Source of the DNA: Oscillospiraceae bacterium
Lineage (GTDB): Bacteria > Bacillota > Clostridia > Oscillospirales > CAG-272
NCBI GenBank assembly: GCA_015063325.1
Contig: SVUK01000012.1
Location: 1 to 64,000, forward strand
Direction: 5' to 3'
Length of the DNA stretch: 64,000 nt
Shown: positions 8,129 to 15,932 of the stretch, piece by piece
How positions within the stretch are numbered: the first letter of the stretch is position 1
How the letters are laid out: every line of letters starts with the position of its first letter
Made by a program: the position numbers and the translations under genes
Notes under the pieces: generated by a model
Told to the model about the DNA's origin: nothing
The model's database searches: none
The model's input: only the letters and a program-made list of their open reading frames with translations

Positions 8129-9001
8129 TTGGAGACATTGTTTTCGGGCGTTGCCACCGCAATCATCACGCCGTTCCAAAATGGAAAAACGGATTTTGAC
8201 AGTTTGGAACAGCTTTTGGAGATTCAAAAAAGAGGGGGAATCACCACACTTGTTGTTGCCGGAACAACCGGGGAAGCGCCTGCCTTGACCTATGAAGAAT
8301 TCCAAGACCTCTGCGCTTTTGTTCGCACGCACTGGAAAGGAACTCTGATTGCCGGGTGCGGCGCAAACTGTACGGCGCGCGCCGTCGAACTTGCCGAACT
8401 TGCCAAAGGGAGCGGCGCCGACGCGCTCCTTGCCGTCACACCCTATTATAACAAGGCGACGAGAGAGGGACTTGCGGCGCATTACCGCGCGTTGGCGGCG
8501 CTTGGTCTGCCGGTTATTGTCTACCATGTGCCGTCGCGCACGGGGTACCGACTTTCAATGGAGGATTTTCGAGCGCTTGCCGAAATTCCGGGAATATGCG
8601 GCGTGAAAGAATGCTCCGGCGATTTGAGTTTTCTGCAAGCGTTGGCGCTCAACTTTTCCGACCGCTGGGGAATTTGGACCGGAAACGACGACGCGATCCG
8701 AGCCGCCATGCGGCTGGGGGCGGACGGGGTGATCTCGGTGGCGTCTAACCTGATCCCTTCGGAAATTCGGGCGCTGACCGCGCTTTCGGAAGAGCGCGAC
8801 CTGCCGGGGGCAGTCGAGAGATCGGCGAGCCTTTACAACGTCCTGTTGCCGAAAATTCAGTCGTTGTTTTGGGAGGTCAATCCCGTTCCGGTTAAATATG
8901 TTGCATTTTTAAAAGGAATTTGCCGCCTTGAATACCGCCTGCCGCTGACCGAACCCTCCCCCGAAACGAAAGAAAAACTAAAGGCACTATGGAAAGAATA
9001 A
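8129..9001 (+). CDS. dapA: 4-hydroxy-tetrahydrodipicolinate synthase (DapA family)
   Basis: DapA condenses pyruvate and aspartate semialdehyde, the first committed step to diaminopimelate and lysine, in the cytoplasm. The 290-residue TIM barrel carries G-T-T-G-E at 45-49 (proton-relay threonines), Y-H-V-P-S-R-T-G with the catalytic Tyr, and the Schiff-base Lys160 in G-V-K-E-C-S-G-D. I chose the TTG at 8129 because AAGGAGG lies 8 nt upstream; another in-frame TTG at 8093 has no ribosome site. The Cys-Ser after the active-site Lys and Ala in G-T-T-G-E-A differ from the usual DapA sequence, so a related aldolase of the NAL/DHDPS superfamily is possible. Confidence 0.85.
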   Translation: METLFSGVATAIITPFQNGKTDFDSLEQLLEIQKRGGITTLVVAGTTGEAPALTYEEFQDLCAFVRTHWKGTLIAGCGANCTARAVELAELAKGSGADALLAVTPYYNKATREGLAAHYRALAALGLPVIVYHVPSRTGYRLSMEDFRALAEIPGICGVKECSGDLSFLQALALNFSDRWGIWTGNDDAIRAAMRLGADGVISVASNLIPSEIRALTALSEERDLPGAVERSASLYNVLLPKIQSLFWEVNPVPVKYVAFLKGICRLEYRLPLTEPSPETKEKLKALWKE

Positions 9002-9018
9002 TGGGATTGAAAAAGCAA

Positions 9019-9265
9019 AGAGGAGGGTTCGCGCGGAGCGCGAAGGAAGGTCGTGGGACTTCGTCCCACACTCTACCCTCTTTTTTGAAAAAAAGAGGGG
9101 CAAAAAACTTTATAAACAAGGGCTTAAAACAAATCCTATCCGGAGCAGTGCAGAAAACCGCTTTCAAAAAATCCAACCTCTCTTGGTTGGAGTTTTTTGA
9201 AAGAGGGGGAGTTTGAGGGGGAGGAAACTTTTTTGCAAAAAAGTTTCCTCCCCCTCAAGGTCTAC
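9019..9265 (-). repeat. Modular palindromic intergenic repeat, copy R3 (complete)
   Basis: From the XRE gene stop outward the copy contains a 46-bp palindrome B with TTGAGGGGGAGGAAACTTTTTT arms (9213-9258). Hairpin A follows (CTTTCAAAAAATCCAACC at 9161-9178 against 9185-9203), then CTGCACTGCTCCGGATAGG. Next comes an AAAGTTTTTTGCCCCTC segment with hairpin ACCCTCTTTTTT (9074-9099). Last is the TTC-loop hairpin GTGGGAC/GTCCCAC (9053-9069) and a GCGCGGAGCGCGAAGG part. The outer half aligns along its whole length with copy R1, with compensatory differences in the stems. It lies between convergent dapA and the XRE gene. Confidence 0.8.
9213..9258 (-). terminator. Palindrome B of copy R3
   Basis: A 46-bp perfect palindrome starting 10 nt after the stop of the XRE gene (minus strand). 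Probable transcript end or 3' stabiliser. Confidence 0.5.
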
Positions 9266-9267
9266 CC

Positions 9268-9882
9268 CTATTTTCCCCTCGGTCTGCGGCGGATGCCGGA
9301 CCAAAGCAGGATGATGATTTGCCCGGGGATGCCCAGCAAGTAGAGCATCCAGAACCAGGAATGTCCGTAGATAAGCGCGGTAATATGGACTGATGCAAGC
9401 ACCGTCCACATCAGGATCGAGACGATCAAAAAATTTCGTTTTTTGGTGAACCAGATCGAATTGAAAATCAGCCAAACGACCGAAGACGCCGGGACGGCAT
9501 ACAAAAAGATGAGCCATGCTCTTGAGGCGGAGATCGCGCGTGTGACGATCACGAACGCCAACGTTGCCGCCAAAAGAACGGCAAACATGAAAATGCAGGT
9601 AATCAGCGTATGTTTGCGGTGCCTGTGTGCGGGAGGAAGCGGAATTGTTTCGCTTTCGCTGTGCGGCGCAACAAGATAATCCAGGGAAACGCCGAACAGG
9701 TCGGCAATGCGTTTCAGAATTACAATATCGGGGATCGATTCGGCGCGTTCCCATTTGGAAACGGCTTTGTCGGTGTAACTGAGTGCGTCGGCAAGATCCT
9801 GCTGGGTCATGCCGGCTTTTTTGCGCAGGTCTGCGATATTCGCCGCAATGGCGGCTTTGATGCGTTCGTTGTCGTTTTCCAT
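9268..9882 (-). CDS. XRE-family regulator with membrane domain
   Basis: The 204-residue protein has an N-terminal helix-turn-helix of the Cro/CI type (about residues 8-62; M-T-Q-Q-D-L-A-D-A-L and K-A-V-S-K-W-E-R are the recognition region). Four predicted membrane helices fill about residues 83-200. Such proteins are membrane-tethered transcription factors; signal and targets are unknown. The ATG at 9882 was chosen because AAGGAG lies 8 nt upstream. It is monocistronic, transcribed towards dapA, with its own TTGACA promoter. No adjacent operon gives away its target. Confidence 0.8.
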   Translation of the reverse strand: MENDNERIKAAIAANIADLRKKAGMTQQDLADALSYTDKAVSKWERAESIPDIVILKRIADLFGVSLDYLVAPHSESETIPLPPAHRHRKHTLITCIFMFAVLLAATLAFVIVTRAISASRAWLIFLYAVPASSVVWLIFNSIWFTKKRNFLIVSILMWTVLASVHITALIYGHSWFWMLYLLGIPGQIIILLWSGIRRRPRGK

Positions 9883-9926
9883 TCCGGCGCTCCTTTCGGG
9901 GAATTTATCCATTCCTGTTTTGTCTT

Positions 9927-9955
9927 ATTCTACCATAAAACGGTGAAACTGTCAA
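9927..9955 (-). promoter_or_regulatory. Promoter of the membrane XRE regulator
   Basis: Minus strand TTGACA (9955-9950), a 17-bp spacer and TAGAAT (9932-9927). Confidence 0.8.
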
Positions 9956-9969
9956 GTCAAACTCTGCGG

Positions 9970-11142
9970 TCAAGCCTGCGCAACGCCGCTTTTGCGCGCG
10001 GCGGCGGCAACGGCGGCGGCAACCGCTTTCCCCACGCGTGGGTCAAACGCACGCGGAAGAATGTATTCGGGCGAAAGTTCGTCCTCGCTCACCAGTTCCG
10101 CCAGCGCATGGGCGGCAGCAAGCTTCATTTCTTCGTTGATTTCTTTTGCGCGAACGTCTAAAGCGCCGCGGAAAATGCCGGGGAACGCCAGCACGTTGTT
10201 GATTTGGTTGGGATAGTCGCTTCGACCTGTTCCAACCACAGCGGCGCCGGCATCTTTGGCAAGGTCGGGCATAATCTCGGGCGTGGGGTTCGCCATTGGG
10301 AAAAGAATGGCACCGTCCGCCATCGAACGCACCATTTCGGGCGAGACGAGATTGCCGGCGGAAACGCCGATGAAGAGGTCGGCTCCCTTGAGAACATCGG
10401 CAAGCCCCCCCTTCATTTTGCGCCGGTTGGTCACTTTGGCAAGCTCCGCCTGCGCCGGATTGAGCCATTCGGCACCCTCGTAAACGGCGCCGGGCTTGTC
10501 GCAAAGCGTCAGGTCGGCAAGTCCGCAGGAAAGCAGGAGCTTTGCAATGGCAATACCGGCAGAACCGGCACCGTTAATGACGGCGCGAATGCTGCCGATC
10601 TCCTTTTTCACAACGCGCAAAGCGTTCAGAACAGCGGCAAGGACCACGACGGCGGTGCCGTGCTGATCGTCATGAAAGACGGGAATGTCACAGCGTTCCT
10701 TTAGCTTGCGTTCAATCTCAAAACAGCGCGGCGCGGCAATATCCTCTAAATTGATACCGCCGAAACTGCCGGCAAGCAACGCCACGGTATTGACGATTTC
10801 GTCCACGTCCTGACTGCGAATGCAGAGCGGAATTGCGTCCACGCCGCCGAACGCTTTAAACAGGACGCATTTGCCCTCCATGACCGGCATTCCTGCCTCG
10901 GGACCGATGTCGCCCAGTCCGAGGACGGCGCTTCCGTCGGTCACAACGGCAACGAGATTTCCTCTGCCTGTCAAAGCATAGGAAAGCTCGGGATTTTTCT
11001 GAATTTCCAAGCACGCCTGCGCAACGCCGGGGGTGTAGGCGAGCGAAAGGTCGTCTTTGTTTTCAATTTTCATTTTGGGCACCGTTTCCAGCTTGCCCTT
11101 CCATTCATAGTGTTTTTTCAGCGATTCTTCTGCGTAATTCAT
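9970..11142 (-). CDS. NAD(P)-dependent malic enzyme (oxaloacetate-decarboxylating malate dehydrogenase)
   Basis: The enzyme oxidatively decarboxylates malate to pyruvate and CO2. The 390-residue short bacterial form has Y-T-P-G-V-A near the N terminus, the [14 protein letters not shown] segment, the metal-site F-H-D-D-Q-H-G-T-A, and a Rossmann G-A-G-S-A-G motif for the dinucleotide. The ATG at 11142 is preferred over one at 11163 because AAAGGA lies 6 nt upstream of it. fumC ends 85 nt upstream on the same strand, so fumarate to malate to pyruvate could be one transcription unit. NAD versus NADP use cannot be told by eye. Confidence 0.93.
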   Translation of the reverse strand: MNYAEESLKKHYEWKGKLETVPKMKIENKDDLSLAYTPGVAQACLEIQKNPELSYALTGRGNLVAVVTDGSAVLGLGDIGPEAGMPVMEGKCVLFKAFGGVDAIPLCIRSQDVDEIVNTVALLAGSFGGINLEDIAAPRCFEIERKLKERCDIPVFHDDQHGTAVVVLAAVLNALRVVKKEIGSIRAVINGAGSAGIAIAKLLLSCGLADLTLCDKPGAVYEGAEWLNPAQAELAKVTNRRKMKGGLADVLKGADLFIGVSAGNLVSPEMVRSMADGAILFPMANPTPEIMPDLAKDAGAAVVGTGRSDYPNQINNVLAFPGIFRGALDVRAKEINEEMKLAAAHALAELVSEDELSPEYILPRAFDPRVGKAVAAAVAAAARKSGVAQA

Positions 11143-11168
11143 GGCGTATCCTTTCGGAATCATAGGGT

Positions 11169-11248
11169 CAAACCATTTTTTCTAAAATCAAATCAACTTT
11201 TTTGGAATCAAATCAACTTTTTTAGAATCAAATCATCTTTTTTGGATC
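11169..11248 (-). repeat. 20-bp tandem repeat over the fumC 3' end
   Basis: On the minus strand four consecutive 20-bp units of the form CCAAAAAAGATGATTTGATT run from the last codons of fumC into the gap before the malic enzyme gene; the fourth unit is the most diverged. The first unit encodes the P-K-K-M-I-stop end of FumC, so each later unit carries another in-frame-type TGA. The repeat fills most of the gap between the two genes. Confidence 0.8.
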
Positions 11249-12592
11249 GATCAGTTCATCAAACTCCGCGGCGGAAAGCAAACCCGATTTCAGCGCTTCT
11301 TCGCGCAGGGAAGTCCCGTTTTTGTGCGCCGCTTTGGCAATTTCGGCGGCACGATCATAGCCGATTTTCGGCGAGAGCGCGGTGACCAGCATAAGCGAGC
11401 GGTGCAAATTTTCTTCCATCTTTTCGCGGTTGGGTTTTAAGCCGCAAAGACAGCGCTCGGTAAACGATAAAACCGCGTCGGCAAGCAAATTTGCCGATTG
11501 CAGGCAGTTGTAAGCCAAGAGGGGCAGGTAGACGTTGAGCTGGAAATTGCCCTGCGAGGCGGCAATTCCGACGGCGGTATCGTTTCCCATGACCTGTACG
11601 GCAACCATCGAAAGGGCTTCGCACTGGGTCGGGTTAACTTTTCCGGGCATGATCGAGGAGCCGGGCTCGTTTTCGGGAATGGTGATTTCCCCAAGCCCAC
11701 AGCGCGGACCGGAGGCAAGCCAGCGGACGTCGTTTGCAATTTTGAGAAGGTCGGCGGCAAGCGTTTTCAGTGCGCCGTGGGCAAAGCAAACGTCGTCCCG
11801 TGCCGAGAGGGCGCGAAATTTATTGTCCGCCGAGCGGAAGGGAAGCCCCGTTTCCTTTGCAAGACCTGCGGCAACCGCCTCGCCAAATCCTTTGGGCGCG
11901 TTGAGCCCGGTGCCAACGGCGGTTGCGCCGATGGCAAGATCCAAAAGTCCGTCCGCCGCGGTGTGAATCGCCTCCAGCGAGCGCTCGATCATCGACCGCC
12001 AACCGCTGATCTCCTGCGAAAAGGAGAGCGGAACGGCGTCTTGCAAATGCGTACGCCCAACGGTGACAATCCCCTCGTTTTCAGCTTCCAGACGGCGCAG
12101 AACGTCAATCATTTTTTCAAGCGCAGGTTCCACCCTTTCGCGAATTGCGCGGACAAAAGCAATGTGCAGACCGGTGGGAAAGGTATCGTTGGAGCTTTGC
12201 GAACGGTTGACATGGTCATTGGGGTGCAGCAGTGGCTTTCCGGCAAGGCGGTTGCCGCTGTTGGCAATGACCTCGTTCAGATTCATATTGGTCTGCGTTC
12301 CGCTGCCGGTCTGCCAGACCGAAAGCGGAAACTCGCCGTCAAAATTTCCGGCAAGGATCGAGTTGCAAACGCGGATGATCAGATCGGCGCGCTCCTCGTC
12401 CAGAACGCCGAGCGAGCGGTTGACTTCAGCGCAAACCTTTTTCAGAAGGGCGAGCGCCGCAAGAATCTGACGGGGCATTTTCTCTTCTCCAATGGGGAAA
12501 TTTTCAAAACTGCGCTGGGTTTGCGCGCCCCAAAGGCGACCTGCCGGAACGCGAATTTCGCCCAAACTGTCTTTTTCAATTCGATAGTCCAT
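11228..12592 (-). CDS. fumC: Class II fumarate hydratase
   Basis: FumC interconverts fumarate and malate in the cytoplasm. The 454-residue protein starts with Y-R-I-E-K-D-S-L-G-E, contains G-S-G-T-Q-T-N-M-N-x-N-E-V, the H-P-N-D-H-V-N-R-S-Q-S-S-N-D segment, the T-V-G-R-T-H-L-Q-D catalytic region and the family signature G-S-S-I-M-P-G-K-V-N-P. Aspartase shares this fold, but the S-Q-S-S-N-D-T-F-P-T-x-x-H-I-A pattern is typical of fumarase. It lies between rny and the malic enzyme gene, all on the minus strand. Its last codons are part of a 20-bp tandem repeat. Confidence 0.93.
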   Translation of the reverse strand: MDYRIEKDSLGEIRVPAGRLWGAQTQRSFENFPIGEEKMPRQILAALALLKKVCAEVNRSLGVLDEERADLIIRVCNSILAGNFDGEFPLSVWQTGSGTQTNMNLNEVIANSGNRLAGKPLLHPNDHVNRSQSSNDTFPTGLHIAFVRAIRERVEPALEKMIDVLRRLEAENEGIVTVGRTHLQDAVPLSFSQEISGWRSMIERSLEAIHTAADGLLDLAIGATAVGTGLNAPKGFGEAVAAGLAKETGLPFRSADNKFRALSARDDVCFAHGALKTLAADLLKIANDVRWLASGPRCGLGEITIPENEPGSSIMPGKVNPTQCEALSMVAVQVMGNDTAVGIAASQGNFQLNVYLPLLAYNCLQSANLLADAVLSFTERCLCGLKPNREKMEENLHRSLMLVTALSPKIGYDRAAEIAKAAHKNGTSLREEALKSGLLSAAEFDELIDPKKMI

Positions 12593-12623
12593 CCACCAAA
12601 ACCTCTTTTTTCAGAATAGCAAC

Positions 12624-12660
12624 CGAGGGGGACCGATCGATTCCCGAAAGGTCCCCCTCG
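12624..12660 (-). terminator. Hairpin between rny and fumC
   Basis: CGAGGGGGACC (12624-12634) pairs with GGTCCCCCTCG (12650-12660), starting 12 nt after the rny stop. No clear T-run follows on the minus strand, so it may be a processing or stabilising hairpin, or a weak terminator. Confidence 0.45.
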
Positions 12661-12671
12661 TCCCGTTTTGC

Positions 12672-14213
12672 TTATTTTGCGTAATCCACCGCGCGCGTTT
12701 CGCGGATGAGATTGATTTTAATCTGACCGGGATAGTGCATTTCTTCCTCGATCTTCTTTGCCATATCGCGTGCAATCAGCTTCATATCGGTATCCGAAAC
12801 CTGATCGGGCTTGACCATCACGCGCACTTCGCGGCCAGCCTGAATGGCGTAGGCTTTGTCAACGCCTTCAAAGCCGGTGGCAATCTCCTCCAGCTTTTCA
12901 AGTCGCTTGATATAGTTTTCCATATCCTCGCGGCGCGCACCGGGACGAGCTGCCGAAATGGCGTCTGCCGCCTGAACGAGAACGGCAACAATGCTCTGCG
13001 CTTCCACATCGCCGTGGTGCGCCTCAATGGCGTGAATAACCGCCGGATTTTCCTTGTATTTCTTCGCGGCGTTGACGCCGAGTTCCACGTGGGAACCTTC
13101 CACATCCTGCGGAAACGCCTTGCCAATGTCGTGGAGAAGTCCTGCGCGACGGGCGGTTGCCGAATCGACGCCGAGCTCATCCGCCATCATGCCGGCAAGC
13201 CAGGAAACTTCGATCGAATGCTGCAAAACGTTCTGACCGTAGCTGGTGCGGTAACGCAACCGCCCGAGCAGACGGACAAGATCGGGATGAATGCCGTGAA
13301 CGTTGGTTTCAAATGTTGCGCGTTCGCCCGCCTGTTTGATTACGGCGTCCACTTCGCGCTTTGCTTTTTCCACCATTTCTTCAATGCGGGCGGGGTGAAT
13401 GCGACCGTCGGAAATCAATTTTTCCAGGGCGATGCGCGCAACCTCGCGGCGAACAGGGTCGAACCCGGAAATGGTAATGGCTTCCGGGGTGTCGTCAATG
13501 ATCAGTTCCACACCGGTCAGCGTTTCAAGCTTTTGAATGTTGCGGCCTTCGCGACCGATGATGCGACCCTTCATTTCCTCGCTGGGCAAAGCAACAACCG
13601 AGATGGCGGATTCCGAAACGTGGTCGGCGGCGCAGCGCTGGATGGCGAGCGAAAGAATATTGCGCGCCTTGTTGTCCGCCTCCTCTTTGTATTCAGCTTC
13701 CAAATCGGCAAGTTTCTGCGCCATTTCGTGGCGCGCTTCGGTTTCCACTTTGGAAACCAGTTCGGCTTTTGCCTGCTCGGCGGTATAGCCGGCAACTTCC
13801 TCCAAGCGTTTCAGGTGCTGTGCAAGAACTTCTGAAACGTGCTCTTTGAGTGCGTCGGCGTCCTTCAGTTTCGCCTCTAATTGTTCGCTTTTTTGTTCCA
13901 AAACCTCGGTTTTGTGATCGAGATTTTCCTCCTTTTGGGTCAAACGGCGTTCGGTGCGCGAAATTTCACCGCGACGTTCTTTGAGGTCGCGCTCGGTTTC
14001 ATTGCGAACGCGTAAAGCTTCCTCTTTTGCTTCCAAAAGGAGATCTTTCTTTTTCGATTCGGCTTCTTTTTTGGATTCTTCCAAAATGCGTTTCGCTTCG
14101 GTTTCGGCGGAGCCGATCTTGGCTTCCCCGATCGCGCGGCGCACGAAAAATCCAACCAGAATGCCGATCACCAGCGCAGCGGCGCCGATGACGATTGCAA
14201 TCCATGGTTGCAT
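12672..14213 (-). CDS. rny: Ribonuclease Y
   Basis: RNase Y is the membrane-tethered endoribonuclease that starts mRNA decay in many Firmicutes. The 513-residue protein has one N-terminal membrane helix (about 4-26), a long charged coiled coil (about 30-200), a KH domain with [11 protein letters not shown], and an HD domain with H-S-I-E-V-S and L-L-H-D-I-G-K. All are in the family order and at the usual length. The start at 14213 has GGAGGG 7 nt upstream. It has its own consensus promoter at 14303-14331. Confidence 0.97.
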   Translation of the reverse strand: MQPWIAIVIGAAALVIGILVGFFVRRAIGEAKIGSAETEAKRILEESKKEAESKKKDLLLEAKEEALRVRNETERDLKERRGEISRTERRLTQKEENLDHKTEVLEQKSEQLEAKLKDADALKEHVSEVLAQHLKRLEEVAGYTAEQAKAELVSKVETEARHEMAQKLADLEAEYKEEADNKARNILSLAIQRCAADHVSESAISVVALPSEEMKGRIIGREGRNIQKLETLTGVELIIDDTPEAITISGFDPVRREVARIALEKLISDGRIHPARIEEMVEKAKREVDAVIKQAGERATFETNVHGIHPDLVRLLGRLRYRTSYGQNVLQHSIEVSWLAGMMADELGVDSATARRAGLLHDIGKAFPQDVEGSHVELGVNAAKKYKENPAVIHAIEAHHGDVEAQSIVAVLVQAADAISAARPGARREDMENYIKRLEKLEEIATGFEGVDKAYAIQAGREVRVMVKPDQVSDTDMKLIARDMAKKIEEEMHYPGQIKINLIRETRAVDYAK

Positions 14214-14302
14214 CGGAAATCCCTCCTTGATGTAATTTTTAGATGATATTCAAAGTCCCTGAACGCATACCCACGCAAAAAGGACATATCATGCTAACCT
14301 AT

Positions 14303-14331
14303 ATTATACAGTATTATTTACTTTTTGTCAA
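14303..14331 (-). promoter_or_regulatory. Promoter of rny
   Basis: Minus strand TTGACA (14331-14326), a 17-bp spacer and TATAAT (14308-14303): perfect consensus, with a leader of about 85 nt. Confidence 0.88.
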
Positions 14332-14360
14332 GACCATAACAAACTTTTTCGGAAAGCACC

Positions 14361-14389
14361 AAAAAAAACAGTCCCGAAAGGGGACTGTT
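14361..14389 (-). terminator. Intrinsic terminator of the small lipoprotein gene
   Basis: On the minus strand AACAGTCCC and GGGACTGTT (14389-14381 with 14375-14367) form a stem with a 5-nt loop followed by a run of T (14366-14361). It lies beyond the 17-bp repeat array, so that array is the 3' untranslated region of the small lipoprotein transcript. Confidence 0.75.
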
Positions 14390-14490
14390 AAAATAAGCGG
14401 ATTGTTAAAATATGGGGAATGTCAATATAAGGGAATTGGTAATATAAGGAAACTGTTAATACAAGGGGGGCTGTTAATATAAAAGGAAAA
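14387..14490. repeat. Degenerate 17-bp tandem repeat array
   Basis: Six units follow one another: GTTAAAATAAGCGGATT, GTTAAAATATGGGGAAT, GTCAATATAAGGGAATT, GGTAATATAAGGAAACT, and two 18-bp forms starting GTTAATA. The shared core is GTTAATATAAGGGAA. The array fills the gap between the rny promoter region and the small lipoprotein gene. The 328-bp stretch 14214-14541 holds this array, the terminator, the rny promoter and no gene. Confidence 0.75.
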
Positions 14491-14541
14491 ATCAGCGTTT
14501 CACCGAGAAGCGCGGATTAGGAGAATCTTTTCAAAGAAGAT

Positions 14542-14742
14542 TTACTTTTTAAAATCGGGTTCCAGTTCGTTTCCGCGCGGCAAATCGGAATCGCCGGTCG
14601 GAGTTCCGGAATTGTCGCTTGGTACATCGATTTGTCCGTTCGAGTTTTGATTTTCCGATTTTCTGTCAGATCCGGTGCAAGCGGAAATCAAAAACAGTGC
14701 CGCCAAAAGCAGCGTCACAATAAAAATCCATGTCCGTTTCAT
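14542..14742 (-). CDS. Very small lipoprotein
   Basis: This 66-residue protein consists of a signal peptide with lipobox L-I-S-A-C22 followed by about 44 hydrophilic residues rich in Ser, Asn, Asp, Gly and Pro. No domain is recognised. I regard it as real because it has GGAAGGA upstream of the ATG, a TTGACA-17-TAAAAT promoter (14775-14803) and an intrinsic terminator. After processing the mature peptide would be a short disordered chain attached to the membrane; its role is unknown. Confidence 0.7.
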   Translation of the reverse strand: MKRTWIFIVTLLLAALFLISACTGSDRKSENQNSNGQIDVPSDNSGTPTGDSDLPRGNELEPDFKK

Positions 14743-14774
14743 AAAAAAACATCCTTCCCGTCAATTTTTTCCTT

Positions 14775-14803
14775 ATTTTATCACGAAATCGGAGGAATGT
14801 CAA
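14775..14803 (-). promoter_or_regulatory. Promoter of the small lipoprotein gene
   Basis: Minus strand TTGACA (14803-14798), a 17-bp spacer and TAAAAT (14780-14775). Confidence 0.75.
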
Positions 14804-14858
14804 CACCGAAAAAAAAGAAAATCCAAAACCGCAAATCCGAACAAGCACTTCCGCAAAA

Positions 14859-14884
14859 TTTGCAACCCGTATATGCGAAAATCG
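14859..14884 (-). repeat. 26-bp exact repeat, copy 1 (inverted relative to 20045-20070)
   Basis: The 26 bp reading CGATTTTCGCATATACGGG plus TTGCAAA on the minus strand recur exactly on the plus strand at 20045-20070. Here they lie about 55-80 bp upstream of the -35 box of the small lipoprotein gene. The core CGCATATACG is close to a palindrome. Confidence 0.75.
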
Positions 14885-14954
14885 ACCAAAATCACACCAA
14901 AAGCGGATAACAGAATCCTCTTCAAATCTCTAAAAGTCTTTGATTAAACTTTCT

Positions 14955-15093
14955 CTTACCCGAAGCAGAAAACAAAACCCCTTTCAAAAACTCCAAACCC
15001 CTGGTTGGAGTTTTTGGAAAGAGAGGGAGTGCGAGGGGGGAGAGAACCTTTTTGCAAAAAGGTTCTCTCCCCCCTCGCGACCTTCCCCCTCTC
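14955..15093 (-). repeat. Modular palindromic intergenic repeat, copy R4
   Basis: Palindrome B with GCGAGGGGGGAGAGAACCTTT arms (15031-15053 against 15056-15078, GC at the centre) starts about 15 nt after the stop of the peptidase gene. Hairpin A follows (CCTTTCAAAAACTCCAAACC against GGTTGGAGTTTTTGGAAAG, 14980-15022), and then an AGAAAACAAAACC remnant of the outer module. The rest of 14743-14954 holds the lipoprotein promoter and the 26-bp repeat. Confidence 0.78.
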
Positions 15094-15729
15094 TTACCAA
15101 ATCTCCTCCAACACCTCGTTGCGGAACACTGCGGCGGTGTTGTCGGCAAGGCAGAGCCAGTTTTTGCGGTCGGATTCGGGAACGGCGGCGAGGAAGTCGT
15201 CGCGGCGGAGGTTAAAGTGGGGGCAGGCGCCGCCCTTTAGGAGCCCCAGCCCTTTGTGGAGGGAATAGGGCGTCGGAACGCCGTCCACGGCGCTGTCTGT
15301 GTACATTTCTTCAAACCAACAGATCGCACCGGCGGAAAGCCCGGCAACAACAACGCCGCGGCGGTAGGCTTCCAAGACCCGGTCGAGCAGTCCGTCGGTT
15401 TTCCAATGATTCAGCATGAAAAGGGTGTCACCGCCGCCGATATAGATCAGATCTGCCGCGGCAAATTTCGCGTCCAGCTTTTGGGGATCGGGCTCGTGAA
15501 AAACGGTCAGAGCAACGTCGGTTTTCCAACCCAGCTCGCCGGTATAGGTCTTGTGAAAAGTGTTATAATAGGGCATAAAGTCGTGGCTTGCCGTACCGAT
15601 AAAAAGAGCGCAGGGGCGCTTTTCGCCGGAGTGCGGACGGGCAAGATCGGCAATTTTTTTGTCGAGCGGAAGCGTTTCTTTGGCGCGCAGGTCGCCGCCG
15701 CCAAGCAGAACGAAGGTGCGTTCGGGCAT
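15094..15729 (-). CDS. Peptidase S51 (dipeptidase E-like) protein
   Basis: The 211-residue protein belongs to the class I glutamine-amidotransferase-like fold of dipeptidase E, which cleaves Asp-Xaa dipeptides, and cyanophycinases. The family marks are I-Y-I-G-G-G-D-T near the middle and the nucleophile elbow G-L-S-A-G-A with its serine. A C-terminal P-H-F-N-L-R-R segment supplies a His. The ATG at 15729 has AAAGGA upstream; the longer reading begins with TTG inside the ribosome site. It is monocistronic, with a probable TTGCAA-17-TACAAT promoter. Real substrate unknown. Confidence 0.85.
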   Translation of the reverse strand: MPERTFVLLGGGDLRAKETLPLDKKIADLARPHSGEKRPCALFIGTASHDFMPYYNTFHKTYTGELGWKTDVALTVFHEPDPQKLDAKFAAADLIYIGGGDTLFMLNHWKTDGLLDRVLEAYRRGVVVAGLSAGAICWFEEMYTDSAVDGVPTPYSLHKGLGLLKGGACPHFNLRRDDFLAAVPESDRKNWLCLADNTAAVFRNEVLEEIW

Positions 15730-15756
15730 GGAAAAAAGTCCTTTCAATTTTTTTCC

Positions 15757-15785
15757 ATTGTATCACAATGCGAATGATTTTGCAA
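15757..15785 (-). promoter_or_regulatory. Promoter of the peptidase S51 gene
   Basis: Minus strand TTGCAA (15785-15780), a 17-bp spacer and TACAAT (15762-15757). Confidence 0.6.
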
Positions 15786-15848
15786 CGGAAAGACCGCAAA
15801 AACGCCGAAAAAAAGAAGAAATCAACAAAAAAAGGCGGTTTTCAAGTT

Positions 15849-15867
15849 TGAGAATTGTCAATTCTCA
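15849..15867. promoter_or_regulatory. 19-bp perfect palindrome, candidate operator upstream of typA
   Basis: TGAGAATTG-T-CAATTCTCA is perfectly symmetric and ends 4 bp before the likely -35 region of typA. Its position between divergent typA and the peptidase gene suits a dimeric DNA-binding protein. I cannot assign the protein. Confidence 0.55.
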
Positions 15868-15870
15868 CAC

Positions 15871-15900
15871 TTTCCTTTTTTGCCGTCAGTGTGTTATAAT
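15871..15900 (+). promoter_or_regulatory. Promoter of typA
   Basis: Perfect TATAAT at 15895-15900. The -35 candidate TTTCCT (15871-15876, 18-bp spacer) is poor, which fits a regulated promoter. The start codon is 33 bp after the -10 box. Confidence 0.6.
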
Positions 15901-15932
15901 ATAATGTAAATTTGTATAAACGGGGGAAAACC

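Noticed and set aside
8989..9216. 75-residue reading frame after dapA
   Set aside because: It is a translation of the palindromic repeat copy R3.
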